DNA of 43,378 nt from JAGMCF01 sp964398885 (GCA_964398885.1 CAYNOU010000015.1:1-43378); one strand, 5' to 3'. Shown: positions 18,750 through 28,358, counted from the first letter of the stretch. The notes: generated from the letters alone by a model not told the origin. A program made the numbers and translations.

Positions 18750-20588
18750 ATGTGTGGAATTGTTGGATATATTGGCAAAAAGCAAGCATTGCCAATTATA
18801 ATTGAAGGTATTAAAAGATTAGAATATCGCGGATACGATTCGTCAGGAATTGCAGTCATAAATAATGACACTGAATTGATAATACATAAGAAAGAAGGGA
18901 AAATAATTGACCTTGAAAGGTCAATTCCAAATGATAAAAACTTTGTTTCGCATCTCGGAATTGCTCACACTCGGTGGGCAACTCATGGGCCACCTACAAC
19001 AACAAATGCGCATCCACATTCTGATTGCTACGGCAAAATCGCAGTGGTTCATAATGGTATTATTGAAAATTATCAAGTTTTACGAAAAAGTTTAGAAAAA
19101 AAAAATCATAGTTTTAAAAGTGATACTGATACAGAGGTTCTGGCTCATCTCATTGAACACTTTTATCAAAAGACTAAAAACCTTCATACTTCAGTAAGAT
19201 ACTCACTCCGAATGGTTAAGGGCACATTCGGAATCGCAGTAATAAGCAAAGATGAACCAGATAAACTTATTGCAGCAAGAAGAGGAAGTCCACTTATTGT
19301 TGGAATTGGGGAAGGAGAGAATTTTGTTGCCTCAGATGCAGCCGCTTTAGTTGTGCATACCAAAAATGTTATATATCTACAGGATAATGAAACTGTAGAA
19401 CTTACCCCGGATGACTTTACTATAAAGACTTTAGCAGATAATGAGGTAGAGAGAGAAATAAGCGAAATTGATTGGGATATTTCAATGGTTGATAAAGGAG
19501 AATTTGATTATTTTATGTTAAAGGAGATTTTTGAACAACCCACATCAATTGCAAATGCATTTCGCGGAAGAATAATGGAAAGATTCAATACCTCAAGATT
19601 GGGTGGAATTAATCCATACATTGATAAACTGAAGGATATAAAACAGATTTGTATTATAGCTTGTGGAACATCCTGGCATGCAGCTCTCGTTGGGGAATAT
19701 CTTCTGGAAGATATTGCTAAAATTCCTGTTGAAGTAGAGTATGCATCTGAATTTCGTTATCGTAATCCAATTATAAATCCAGATACTTTAGTAATCGTAA
19801 TCAGCCAATCAGGTGAAACTGCTGATACACTTGCTGCGCTCAGGGAGGCAAAAGTAAGAGGAGCAATGGTTATGGGTATTACAAATGTGATAGGCAGTAC
19901 TATCGCTCGAGAAACAGACTTTGGTTCATACATTCATGCAGGAGCTGAAATCGGAGTGGCATCAACTAAAGCATTTACTTCTCAAATAACTGTTTTATTT
20001 TTACTTTCATTATTTTTAGGGAGGAGACGTCATCTTTCACCATCTGACGGTGCAAAATACATTCAAGAATTAGAAACAATTCCTGAAAAGGTCAAACAAA
20101 TATTAGAGAATGATGATGAAATAAAAAGAATTGCTAAACAATATAAAGATGTAAGCAATGCTCTTTATTTAGGTAGGGGTTACAATTTCCCGGTAGCATT
20201 AGAAGGAGCATTAAAGCTTAAAGAGATTTCATACATTCATGCTGAAGGTTATCCAGCAGCAGAGATGAAACACGGACCAATTGCCTTAATTGATGAAAAC
20301 ATGCCTGTCCTATTTATTGCTCCTGAAGATTTTGTATATGATAAGATTTTAAGTAATATTGAAGAGGTAAAAGCACGAAAAGGAAAAATTATTGCAATTG
20401 CCAATAGGGACTCTGGCCGTATAGAAGAATTAGTAGACCATATTATATATATTCCTCGTACTATACCTTCGTTGACACCTATATTGACTGTAATCCCTTT
20501 GCAACTTTTAGCCTATCATGTCGCAGTTTTGCGCGGGTGTAATGTAGATCAACCAAGAAATCTGGCTAAAAGTGTTACTGTGGAATAA
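18750..20588 (+). CDS. glmS: Glutamine-fructose-6-phosphate aminotransferase (isomerizing)
   Basis: A 612-residue cytosolic enzyme making glucosamine-6-phosphate from fructose-6-phosphate and glutamine, the entry step to UDP-GlcNAc for peptidoglycan and LPS. The N-terminal glutaminase begins MCGIVGYIG, with Cys2 as nucleophile after Met removal. It carries LEYRGYDSSG and HTRWATHGPP. Two SIS isomerase domains follow (CGTSWHAALVGEYLLE, SQSGETADTLAAL, LYLGRGYNFPVALEGALKLKE). It ends in the family's DQPRNLAKSVTVE. Length is normal. No glmS ribozyme-like leader is possible, since only two bases precede the ATG after the MFS gene. Confidence 0.97.
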   Translation: MCGIVGYIGKKQALPIIIEGIKRLEYRGYDSSGIAVINNDTELIIHKKEGKIIDLERSIPNDKNFVSHLGIAHTRWATHGPPTTTNAHPHSDCYGKIAVVHNGIIENYQVLRKSLEKKNHSFKSDTDTEVLAHLIEHFYQKTKNLHTSVRYSLRMVKGTFGIAVISKDEPDKLIAARRGSPLIVGIGEGENFVASDAAALVVHTKNVIYLQDNETVELTPDDFTIKTLADNEVEREISEIDWDISMVDKGEFDYFMLKEIFEQPTSIANAFRGRIMERFNTSRLGGINPYIDKLKDIKQICIIACGTSWHAALVGEYLLEDIAKIPVEVEYASEFRYRNPIINPDTLVIVISQSGETADTLAALREAKVRGAMVMGITNVIGSTIARETDFGSYIHAGAEIGVASTKAFTSQITVLFLLSLFLGRRRHLSPSDGAKYIQELETIPEKVKQILENDDEIKRIAKQYKDVSNALYLGRGYNFPVALEGALKLKEISYIHAEGYPAAEMKHGPIALIDENMPVLFIAPEDFVYDKILSNIEEVKARKGKIIAIANRDSGRIEELVDHIIYIPRTIPSLTPILTVIPLQLLAYHVAVLRGCNVDQPRNLAKSVTVE

Positions 20589-20812
20589 ATCACTTTGTGG
20601 TTAAAGATTCACCACAAAGGTCACCAAGAATCCACAAAGGACACAGAGGATATAAAAATGTTTTTTAATTAAGAAGTGGCATAAAAGATGTTATATAAAA
20701 TAATCTTTTCACCCTTCGTCCCGATTTCATCGGGGCTACGGAGAACGGGTGTGAATTTTATGCCTTCTTTGAGTTTTTTGTGGTTAAAGATTCACCACAA
20801 AGGAAATAAATT
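20589..20812. repeat. Repeat cluster upstream of the GxxExxY gene
   Basis: CACAAAGG-type repeats at about 20594-20640 and 20770-20803. A long palindrome (AAGAAGTGGCATAAAA near 20673 against TTTTATGCCTTCTT near 20757) encloses CCCGATTTCATCGGGG. The stretch 20761-20787 is an imperfect direct copy of 21200-21226, on the other side of the gene. No coding potential is seen. Confidence 0.75.
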
Positions 20813-21184
20813 ATGACAGAGAACGAATTAGCAAACAAAATTATTGGTTTGGCTATAGAAGTGCATAAGGCATTAGGTCCCGGATTGTTAGAATCGGCTT
20901 ATAAAGAATGTTTGTTTTATAAGATAAAGCAAGCTGGTTTTTCAGTTGAGAAAGAGAAACCAATGCCTTTGGTGTTTGAAAATGTTAAACTGGATTGTGG
21001 GTATAGGATTGACCTTTTAGTTGAGAATAAATTAGTTATTGAAATAAAATCTGTAATTGCCTTAAATAATATCCATTTAGCACAAATATTAACATATCTC
21101 CGATTAGGTAATTTCAAATTAGGTTTACTAATAAATTTCAATGTTTCCTTGTTAAAAGATGGCATAAAAAGAGTTATAAATTAA
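20813..21184 (+). CDS. GxxExxY protein (PD-(D/E)XK-like)
   Basis: A 123-residue protein of the GxxExxY family, named from GLLESAY here (residues about 25-31). It includes a predicted PD-(D/E)XK nuclease-like core, RIDLLVENKLVIEIKS, with Asp, Glu and Lys spaced as in that fold. The function of the family is not known. The gene is enclosed by CACAAAGG repeats in inverted orientation (20794-20803 and 21214-21223) and by imperfect 27-bp direct repeats, as if gene and repeats move together. It sits between glmS and recO. Confidence 0.88.
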   Translation: MTENELANKIIGLAIEVHKALGPGLLESAYKECLFYKIKQAGFSVEKEKPMPLVFENVKLDCGYRIDLLVENKLVIEIKSVIALNNIHLAQILTYLRLGNFKLGLLINFNVSLLKDGIKRVIN

Positions 21185-21239
21185 TCTTTGTGAACTTTGT
21201 GCCTTCTTTGTGACCTTTGTGGTTAATAAAAAAACCAAA

Positions 21240-21992
21240 ATGTCTCATACAATTGAAAAATGCAATGCTTTTGCATTACGAATAATAAATTATAGTAATA
21301 CAAGCCAAATAATACATTTCTTTTCTAATGAATTCGGCCCCATTAATGTTATAGCAAAAGGAAGTAGAAGCTCAAAAAGTAAATATCAGGGAATGCTACA
21401 ACCATTAAGTAATTATGAGATTGTAATTTATAAGAAGGATAGCACACTTTCTTTGCTAAAAGAAATAAGCATAGTTAAAGATAATTTTGAACTTTTTAAT
21501 AATCTTGAAAAAACTGCTGTTGCTCAAGGAGCCGCTGAACTATATCTACAATTAATGTTTGAAGAAAATGATTATGCTAAATTTTATAAGCTGTTAGACC
21601 AATACCTTTCTTACTTACAGAAAGTAGATAAAAATTTCATTATTATTTTCTGGAGATTTCTACTCAGAGTTACAACTCTGTTAGGCTTTTCTTTAAAATT
21701 TGATAAATGTGTCTTCTGCCAGACTACAGCCTCAGAAAAAATTTATGGTATTTTGTTTAGGCAAAACGGCCTGATTTGTATTGATTGTGTTAGAAAGAAG
21801 GAAATAACCGAAAGTTTCAAATGCAGCAGAGAAACAATAAAAATCTTACTTTCGTTAAGAAACATTTCTGATAAAATTAATGATATTAAGATGTCACAAT
21901 TAGTGGTAAAAGAAATCAATACTATTTTTAAGACCTATCTCAGTTATAATCTTCATAGGAGGATACATCTAAAGAGTTTGGAAATTTTATAG
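21240..21992 (+). CDS. recO: DNA repair protein RecO
   Basis: A 250-residue RecFOR-pathway protein that helps load RecA on SSB-coated DNA. The N-terminal OB-fold shows FALRIINYSNTSQIIHFFS and GPINVIAKGSRSSKSKYQGMLQPL. The C-terminal domain has the zinc cluster CVFCQ (about residue 158) and GLICIDC. ATG 21240 fits the family start better than an in-frame upstream start at 21210, which lies inside the CACAAAG repeat. The repeat therefore forms the 5' leader. Confidence 0.92.
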   Translation: MSHTIEKCNAFALRIINYSNTSQIIHFFSNEFGPINVIAKGSRSSKSKYQGMLQPLSNYEIVIYKKDSTLSLLKEISIVKDNFELFNNLEKTAVAQGAAELYLQLMFEENDYAKFYKLLDQYLSYLQKVDKNFIIIFWRFLLRVTTLLGFSLKFDKCVFCQTTASEKIYGILFRQNGLICIDCVRKKEITESFKCSRETIKILLSLRNISDKINDIKMSQLVVKEINTIFKTYLSYNLHRRIHLKSLEIL

Positions 21993-22014
21993 AAGAATAA
22001 ATTTTGAATTAAAT

Positions 22015-22044
22015 TTGACAAGAAAAAGATAGTTCTTTTATGTT
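22015..22044 (+). promoter_or_regulatory. Possible promoter for pckA
   Basis: TTGACA (22015-22020) is followed by an 18-base spacer and TATGTT (22039-22044), about 90 bases before the pckA start. The intergenic position after recO is sensible; the -10 match is only four of six. Confidence 0.35.
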
Positions 22045-22132
22045 TCATTAAAAATTAGACTTGGAGTCCTTGACTCTGTCAAAGTAATGCTGATAGGCAC
22101 ACCTACTCCATAAAAACATTTTAGGAGATGAA

Positions 22133-23776
22133 ATGCAGTTTAGAATAGAATTGAATAAATTATTACAAAATCATCCAAATGTATTGAATAATCTGCCGAG
22201 AAAAGAGCTAATCAGACAATCAGTTGAAAATAAAGAAGCGATTATTTCAGCTAATGGTGCACTTGTAACCTGGACACCCCCAGAATCAACAGGTAGAAGC
22301 CCTAAAGATACCCTCATTGTGAAAACAACTGAAAGTGAAGCCAATATTGATTGGGACTCCCCAAATAATATTCCACTTGAGCCAGAAACTTTTGATGTGG
22401 TTATAGAAGATGCATTGAATACTATAAAGAAAAAAAAGCAAATATATATAACTGACCGAGTTCTGGGAGCGGATGTCTCTTATGCGTTGCCTACCAAAAC
22501 CATTACAGATAAAGCGCTTACTGCTCTGTTTACTGATAATATGTTTAGACCTGTTCCAGCAGATATACGAGAAAGTATATTTGCAGACAGAGAGTTCACT
22601 ATGATCGTTTTTCCTTATGATAAGCTAAATTCAAAAAAGTATAAAGGTAGATTAAGAGTTTTGCCTGATGGCAGCACATCCAATATGATTATTGCTATGG
22701 ATTTTGATAGAAGGATAGGGATTATTTTTGGTTCGGCTTATGGGGGCAGTGTAAAGAAACTTATGTTCACGGTAATGAATTATTATCTGCCAGCAGAAGG
22801 CATTTTACCATTGCACTGTTCCGCTAATGAAGGCAAAGATGGTGATTCTGCTCTTCTTTTAGGACTTTCTGGAACTGGCAAGACATCTCTATCTGCTGAC
22901 CCGAGAAGAGCTCTTCTGGGAGATGATGAACATGGGTGGAGTGATAACGGAATTGCGAATTTTGAAAATGGCTGCTATGCAAAATTAATAAATCTAAACC
23001 CCAAAAAGGAAACTGAAATCTTTAATGCAGTATTTCACGATGCTGACTATCTTGAACATGGAGCAATTATTGAGAATTGTATGATGTATCCAGATGGAAC
23101 TTTTGATGTTGATGATGAACGGTTAACTCCGAATTCACGCGGTTCTTATCCATTAACTTTTTTAAGTAATATAAAAAAATTATCTAAATCTGGGCACCCA
23201 AAGACAATACTGTTTCTAACTGCTGATGCAAATGGAGTTTTGCCACCTGTTTCAAAATTAAATCCAGAACAGGCAATGCTATGGTTCTTAATGGGATATA
23301 CAAGTAAACTTGCGGGGACAGAAACAGGAATTGTTGAACCAGTAACAACCTTTTCCAGATTTTTTGGTGAACCATTTATGCCAAGAAATCCTGACGTGTA
23401 TGCTTCTATGTTAGGTGATAAGATGAAGAAATACGGCACACAAGTATACTTAATAAATACAGGATGGAGTGGTGGACCGTATGGAGTTGGTGCCCGAATG
23501 GACATTAACCTGACTCGTGCTTTAGTTGATGCTGCATTAACTGGTAAATTGGATGATGTAGAATATAAAGAGAATAGAATTTTTCATGTGTTTGTCCCTA
23601 AATCCTGTCCTGAAGTTCCATCAAACATATTAAATCCAAAGAATACCTGGGAAGATAGGTCAGCTTATGATTCCAGAGCAAAAAAATTGGCTGCCGAATT
23701 TTCTGCTCATTTTGATAAGGCTTATGGAAATAAAAATATTGATGTCAGAATTATAAGACAATGTCCAGGCAGATGA
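22133..23776 (+). CDS. pckA: Phosphoenolpyruvate carboxykinase (ATP)
   Basis: A 547-residue cytosolic enzyme interconverting oxaloacetate + ATP and PEP + CO2 + ADP. The P-loop (kinase-1a) reads GLSGTGKTSLS. Kinase-2 is LLGDDEHGWSDNGIANFENGCYAK. The substrate-side motif RRIGIIFGSAYGGSVKKLMF is present, as is TSKLAGTE. Length and motif order are those of the ATP-dependent type, not the GTP type. ATG 22133 follows TTAGGAG. It is the last + strand gene before the strand switch at 23780-23807. Confidence 0.96.
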   Translation: MQFRIELNKLLQNHPNVLNNLPRKELIRQSVENKEAIISANGALVTWTPPESTGRSPKDTLIVKTTESEANIDWDSPNNIPLEPETFDVVIEDALNTIKKKKQIYITDRVLGADVSYALPTKTITDKALTALFTDNMFRPVPADIRESIFADREFTMIVFPYDKLNSKKYKGRLRVLPDGSTSNMIIAMDFDRRIGIIFGSAYGGSVKKLMFTVMNYYLPAEGILPLHCSANEGKDGDSALLLGLSGTGKTSLSADPRRALLGDDEHGWSDNGIANFENGCYAKLINLNPKKETEIFNAVFHDADYLEHGAIIENCMMYPDGTFDVDDERLTPNSRGSYPLTFLSNIKKLSKSGHPKTILFLTADANGVLPPVSKLNPEQAMLWFLMGYTSKLAGTETGIVEPVTTFSRFFGEPFMPRNPDVYASMLGDKMKKYGTQVYLINTGWSGGPYGVGARMDINLTRALVDAALTGKLDDVEYKENRIFHVFVPKSCPEVPSNILNPKNTWEDRSAYDSRAKKLAAEFSAHFDKAYGNKNIDVRIIRQCPGR

Positions 23777-23806
23777 TACACCTTATAGGTTATCAATTAT
23801 ATGACA

Positions 23807-25537
23807 CTATTTTAAAATTATACACTTTTTAAATTCTGAGATTGAGTTTGTAGTAATTTTGTAAAAGTAAACTCCGGATTTTTGCTCTTTAACATTCCAA
23901 GTTGCACAATAATTTCCAACATTTTTATAACAATCTTCAATTGTTTCTATCAGCTGTCCCTTCAAATTATAAATTTGTAACTTGACATCAGTGGGTTTTG
24001 GTAAGTAGTAGCTGATGTAAGTTTTTGAATTAAAAGGGTTGGGATAATTTTGTGATAATATTAAAGAGATAGAGTTCAATTGATTTTCGTCTTCAACACT
24101 TGCATAATTTAAAGCATCATTTGCATTTATTCTGCCATATCCATAATATTGATCCCATCCTGGAGTATCTTCATAAGGATCACCTACCTGGTCTTCAGCA
24201 GTATTTCTGATAATATTTCTAATTTGGTCAACAGTTCTTGTAGTATCTTGAGCTAATAGCAAACAAGCCAATCCTGTTACATAAGGCGTTGCTTGTGAGG
24301 TTCCGCTCCAATACCAATCATAATTTGTGTCAGATAGATAATATAATCCATAAATATAGTTTCCAGGAGCAACTACATCAATATGTAATCCGTAATTGCT
24401 TCCACCTCCCCAAGAGAATGGATTACACCTTGTATCATCTGTATCGGTAGCACCTACAGCAATTGTGTTAGAATAAGCTGCTGGATAATTAGGAGTAGAA
24501 GAATTGTAATTCCCCATTGAACATGCAATAAATACATTATTCAAGTAAGCATAATTCACAGCATCCTGTAAAGACGATGAGAAAGAAGTTCCTCCGACAG
24601 ACATATTAATCAGTTTTGCACCATTATTTACTGCGTAATAGATTCCTTCTTCCCACCAAGAATAATATCCAAAACCAGAATTGTTTAGAATTTTACAAAT
24701 CATTAACTTACAATTCCAGTCAACCCCAGCATAACCAATACTATTATTCGCATTAGCTCCAACTATCCCGGTTACATTTGTTCCATGTCCTGTTCCATCA
24801 TTAGGATTATTGTCATTATATGCAAAATCCCAACCTTGATAATCATCAATATAACCATTACCATCATCATCAATACCATTACCTGGAATCTCTCCTGTAT
24901 TTATCCAGATTCTGCTTGAAAGTTCAGGATGGGTTAATCTACAGCCTGAATCAAGGACAGCTAAAATGATAGTTGAATCTCCTTGTTCAACTTCCCAGGC
25001 TTCATCCATATCTATATCTGCATCTGGTGTACCTGGATGAACAGATGGAAATGTGCCGTCATTCTTCAATCCCCATTGACGGTAAAAGTATTGATCGTTT
25101 GGGATTAACCTTTGACCATTTTCCTTACCAATAAAATCAGGTTCAACATATTCAAATTTACCTGTGAGAAAGTAATCTTTTAGCAAACAATCCAAGTTAC
25201 TGTTTAATTCAAACTTGAATATATAAATCCCGCCTAAATTAAGTTTTTCATAAATGTTTGTTTTTTCGTTTTCTCTTGGGAATAATCTTTTTATATCAGA
25301 GCAGTTATATTTGATGTTTAAAGAATCAATATCTGAATAACCTGTTAATACAATATCATTATGATGAATGCTGTAATTAACAGAGTAGTTAGGTTTGAAT
25401 TTTACTATAATTACATCAGAGCGATAATTATTTATCAGTGCCTTTTGTAATGAATAGGTTAGTAGCTTAAATCCTGATAATGATGTTGTACAAAATAGAA
25501 GCAAGACTAATAAATAAGTCTTTCTAAACTTTTTCAT
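23807..25537 (-). CDS. Secreted S8 subtilase with C-terminal sorting domain
   Basis: A 576-residue secreted protease. A signal peptide (first about 22 residues, hydrophobic LLVLLLFCTTSLSG) is followed by a propeptide and the subtilase domain. The triad is Asp196 (VLDSG), His251 (GTGHGTNVTG) and Ser414 (SGTSQATP), with Asn343 as oxyanion residue. GNGIDDDGNGYIDD before the His is a Ca-binding-like loop common in FCB subtilases. The C-terminus (QNYPNPFN, IYNLKGQLI, GVYFYKI) is the type IX / FlgD-like sorting module shared with the protease at 62-4621. The second ATG (25537) is chosen because AAAAGGAG lies nine bases upstream; the first ATG touches it. Confidence 0.93.
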   Translation of the reverse strand: MKKFRKTYLLVLLLFCTTSLSGFKLLTYSLQKALINNYRSDVIIVKFKPNYSVNYSIHHNDIVLTGYSDIDSLNIKYNCSDIKRLFPRENEKTNIYEKLNLGGIYIFKFELNSNLDCLLKDYFLTGKFEYVEPDFIGKENGQRLIPNDQYFYRQWGLKNDGTFPSVHPGTPDADIDMDEAWEVEQGDSTIILAVLDSGCRLTHPELSSRIWINTGEIPGNGIDDDGNGYIDDYQGWDFAYNDNNPNDGTGHGTNVTGIVGANANNSIGYAGVDWNCKLMICKILNNSGFGYYSWWEEGIYYAVNNGAKLINMSVGGTSFSSSLQDAVNYAYLNNVFIACSMGNYNSSTPNYPAAYSNTIAVGATDTDDTRCNPFSWGGGSNYGLHIDVVAPGNYIYGLYYLSDTNYDWYWSGTSQATPYVTGLACLLLAQDTTRTVDQIRNIIRNTAEDQVGDPYEDTPGWDQYYGYGRINANDALNYASVEDENQLNSISLILSQNYPNPFNSKTYISYYLPKPTDVKLQIYNLKGQLIETIEDCYKNVGNYCATWNVKEQKSGVYFYKITTNSISEFKKCIILK

Positions 25538-26186
25538 AATGGTCATCTCCTTTTTTGGTTTTATTAACTGATTAAATTTAAGAATCAGATAGAAAAAATG
25601 TCAATAAATTTTTTTCCTTTTATATATAAGTTCACTAAAAAATCTAAAAACTTAAATAATACAAAATTTTTGTATAGATAGAAGCGTGAAAATAAAAAAA
25701 GTATGTGTCATCCTGAACGGATCCGCCAGACCCGATTTTATCCCCGATACATCGGGGTCTCGGAGCTGGCGGACAAAGGATTATGAAAATTACTAATAAT
25801 TTTAAATAGGTTTAATTTTATGAATAAAATATTGTTCGTGTCCGTCTGGGCGCCTGTCTCCTCAGGCTCGGCGCCCAGACGGGCGATATATCGGGATTCT
25901 CTTTCTATGATTTATACCAGAATTGTGAAGCTTAATCTACATTCATTACAATAATATCGTTGCGTTTGTCGCTTTCTGATATCTCTGGTTGTTACGATGT
26001 TACTATAAATACTTTCTTTTTTGTTCTTAAACAACTACATTTTGGACATCGTTTTTTTTCGTTATCATCATGATACAAGCATAAATCTCTATTAACTACC
26101 TTGTCAAGTAACATTTATGGTCTTTTCAGACCCAGTTATTTGAACACTCCCTATTAATTAAAATATTCCCATAATTTGTGTCAAGG
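25538..26186. repeat. Gene-free region with dispersed palindromes
   Basis: Includes a TCCGCCAG..CTGGCGGA palindrome (about 25710-25775) with inner CCCCGATACATCGGGG. A segment TAATTTTAAATAGGTTTAAT...TTGTTCGTG (about 25798-25842) is shared with 30235-30280 on the other strand. Perfect 13-bp arms CCGTCTGGGCGCC and GGCGCCCAGACGG lie at about 25844-25885. The part nearest the kinase gene holds the transposase remnant listed separately. Confidence 0.75.
25935..26155 (-). pseudogene. Decayed transposase zinc-ribbon fragment
   Basis: Read on the minus strand, one frame gives LCLYHDDNEKKRCPKC followed by SCLRTKKK, then a stop. A second frame soon after gives RDIRKRQTQRYYCNECRLSF. Joined, they make CPKC-x(n)-RQTQRYYCNEC, the N-terminal zinc ribbon of several IS transposases (IS1- or IS256-like). 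The DNA begins TAGGGAGTGTTCAAATAACT at about 26157, the kind of sequence that ends some of these elements. Stops and a frameshift show it is dead. No catalytic domain remains. Confidence 0.5.
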
Positions 26187-27635
26187 CTAAAACACAATCT
26201 TAAAAGTTGTCCCATTCATATGACTTAGTTCTATGTTCCCTTCTAATTGTTCCACTAAAGTATTTACTAATTGTAGACCCAGGGATTCTGTTTTTTTAAA
26301 ATCAATGTCATCAGGAAAACCGATTCCATTATCACTTATAATGAATTTATATTTATCACCTTTTATTATACTCATATCAATATTTATATTACATTTTTCA
26401 TCTTCAGGTCTTTCTTTAATGTTTGGAAAAGCATGTATTACACAATTTGTTACAAGTTCATTTATAATCAATCCACAAGGAATTGCTTTTTTAACATCTA
26501 ATAGAATATTTTTAGCATTAATATTTAATTGAATTAATGAGGGATATTTAGAAAAAGAACTTAATATATGCGTTGTGATATTTCTAATATAGCTATCAAA
26601 AGCTATCCTATTGAGATTTTCTGATTGATATAATTTCCCCTGAATTTTAGACATAACCATTATTCGATTACTTGTTTCTTTAAAAGCTATAAGAGCTTTT
26701 TTATCTTCAATATATTTAGATTGCAGGTTGATTAAACTTTGTATAATTTGCATATTATTTCTAACTCTATGATTAATTTCTCTTAACATAACTTCTTTTT
26801 CTTTAAGTGAATCTTTTATATGTTTTTCTGCAAGTTTTCGTTCAGTAATATCGTTTAAAAAATTCAATGTGGCTGGTTTATTTTCCCATTCAATTAATGT
26901 TGAGTTTATTTCTACCCACTTTGTATTACCTTTTTTATCAATAATTCTGAATGGATATTTATATATGAATTCCTCACCCTTAAGTCTTCTTTTATGTCTT
27001 TCAACTACCATATCTCTATCATCAGGATGTATGAAATTAATAAATGGTTTTACAGATATCTCTTCTTTAGTATAACCTGTTATTTCAATAGTATTAGGAT
27101 TGAAAAATTTTAAATAACCCTCCTGAGCAACAAAAATTGCTTCATTAGCATTATTTATTAGTTTTTTATATTTATCCTTGATTTCAGTCAATTCTTTTGT
27201 TCTTTGTTGAACAAGCACTTCAAGTAGTTCTTTTTCATTTCTTAATTTATCTTCTGCTTGTTTAATACGAAGAGCAACTTTTACCTGTGCAATAAGTTCG
27301 TTTCGTTCAATTGGTTTTGCAATGAATATATCAGCTCCGAGCTCCAATGCTTTAATTCTACTCTCTATATCTTTATAGATACCTGTTATCATAATGATAG
27401 GAATGTCTTTTATTCTTTCATTTGTTTTTAACCTTTTACATACTTCAAAGCCATCTATTCCTGGCATCTTTATATCAAGTAATATTGTATCTGGTAATTC
27501 TTTTTTAGTTTTTTCTATCCCTTCTACTCCATCTAAAGCAGTTATTACTTTACAATCTTGTATTGATGTTTCTAATATATCTTTCAGTAATATTACAATT
27601 TTTTCATCGTCATCTATTACTAATATTTTTTGCAT
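26187..27635 (-). CDS. Response regulator-PAS-histidine kinase (HisKA_2/HWE type)
   Basis: A 482-residue cytoplasmic signalling protein. An N-terminal receiver domain has the phospho-acceptor Asp54 (LLDIKMPG), the acidic pocket DDD at 8-10 and Lys107. A coiled linker follows (about 125-155). A PAS domain spans about 155-270, ending in LNFLNDITERKLAE. The HisKA_2-like dimerisation box has His289 in REINHRVRNNMQIIQSL. A HATPase_c domain has the N-box INELVTNCVIHAF and the G-box SDNGIGFPDD. There are no membrane helices. It is the last gene on this strand after the gas-vesicle locus and may respond to or control it; that is inferred from position only. Confidence 0.92.
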   Translation of the reverse strand: MQKILVIDDDEKIVILLKDILETSIQDCKVITALDGVEGIEKTKKELPDTILLDIKMPGIDGFEVCKRLKTNERIKDIPIIMITGIYKDIESRIKALELGADIFIAKPIERNELIAQVKVALRIKQAEDKLRNEKELLEVLVQQRTKELTEIKDKYKKLINNANEAIFVAQEGYLKFFNPNTIEITGYTKEEISVKPFINFIHPDDRDMVVERHKRRLKGEEFIYKYPFRIIDKKGNTKWVEINSTLIEWENKPATLNFLNDITERKLAEKHIKDSLKEKEVMLREINHRVRNNMQIIQSLINLQSKYIEDKKALIAFKETSNRIMVMSKIQGKLYQSENLNRIAFDSYIRNITTHILSSFSKYPSLIQLNINAKNILLDVKKAIPCGLIINELVTNCVIHAFPNIKERPEDEKCNINIDMSIIKGDKYKFIISDNGIGFPDDIDFKKTESLGLQLVNTLVEQLEGNIELSHMNGTTFKIVF

Positions 27636-27674
27636 AATTCCTCTTTAATATAATATTAATAAAATCATATTATT

Positions 27675-28355
27675 TTATCTCTTTGTAAGGTATTGAGCTA
27701 ACTCCTCAAATTTATCTTTATATTTATGATAAAATGGAAGAAGTTTTTGATATTCTCTTACTTTTGAAATTTCTTTCAATTCAATTACTTGAATATCTTT
27801 GGGTAATTTCTTTTTGATTCTATGAAATGCTCCTATAAAAATGATTCCTACTTCGTCTTTTTCCAAAGTATCATCAATTCTTTTTGCTATGAATTTATCT
27901 CTTTGATTTAAGAGTATGTTTTTTATTAAATTATATTTTATCAATGCCATTAGTTTTTGCAGAACTGATTTAGCTTTTGTTAATGATATAAAACTATCCA
28001 ATTCCTTCTTAACCAGGTGGAAATCTTCTGTCTTTACTAAAACACCACCTTTTTTAATGAGCATTGAAATTAATTCATAATTTTTACTTCCAGATTTAAT
28101 TCCCTGTTCAACAATTTTCATACCAACGGCACCATCAGCCACCATACCATCCTGATAAATTTTCATCTTCATATCTGGTTCAAAAATTGAATAAAAATAA
28201 TGTAAAATCGCATCCCAAAAACCATCAATTGTTTTTATGTGCTTTTCCCAGACATCCTTTCCTAAATTAGCAATACCTTTTTTATTTACATCCTTTGATA
28301 AAGAACCAAGATCAGCACTTGAATGTATTATCGGAACATATATCAGATTTCTCAT
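27675..28355 (-). CDS. Uncharacterised protein, weak TraB/PrgY-like C-terminal motif
   Basis: A 226-residue soluble protein I do not recognise with certainty. It begins MRNLIYVPIIHSSADLGSLS. Near the C-terminus NQRDKFIAKRIDDTLEKDEVGIIFIGAFH resembles the TraB/PrgY (Tiki/ChaN superfamily) motif in which an Arg/Asp pair precedes a hydrophobic strand ending in G-x-x-H. It has no signal peptide or membrane helix. It lies 3 bp after the Cys-containing small gene and at the 3' end of the gvp run, so it is probably co-transcribed with it. The assignment is tentative. Confidence 0.6.
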   Translation of the reverse strand: MRNLIYVPIIHSSADLGSLSKDVNKKGIANLGKDVWEKHIKTIDGFWDAILHYFYSIFEPDMKMKIYQDGMVADGAVGMKIVEQGIKSGSKNYELISMLIKKGGVLVKTEDFHLVKKELDSFISLTKAKSVLQKLMALIKYNLIKNILLNQRDKFIAKRIDDTLEKDEVGIIFIGAFHRIKKKLPKDIQVIELKEISKVREYQKLLPFYHKYKDKFEELAQYLTKR

Positions 28356-28358
28356 TTT

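Noticed and set aside
23146..23505. 119-codon minus-strand frame
   Set aside because: It is the shadow of the well-supported pckA gene.
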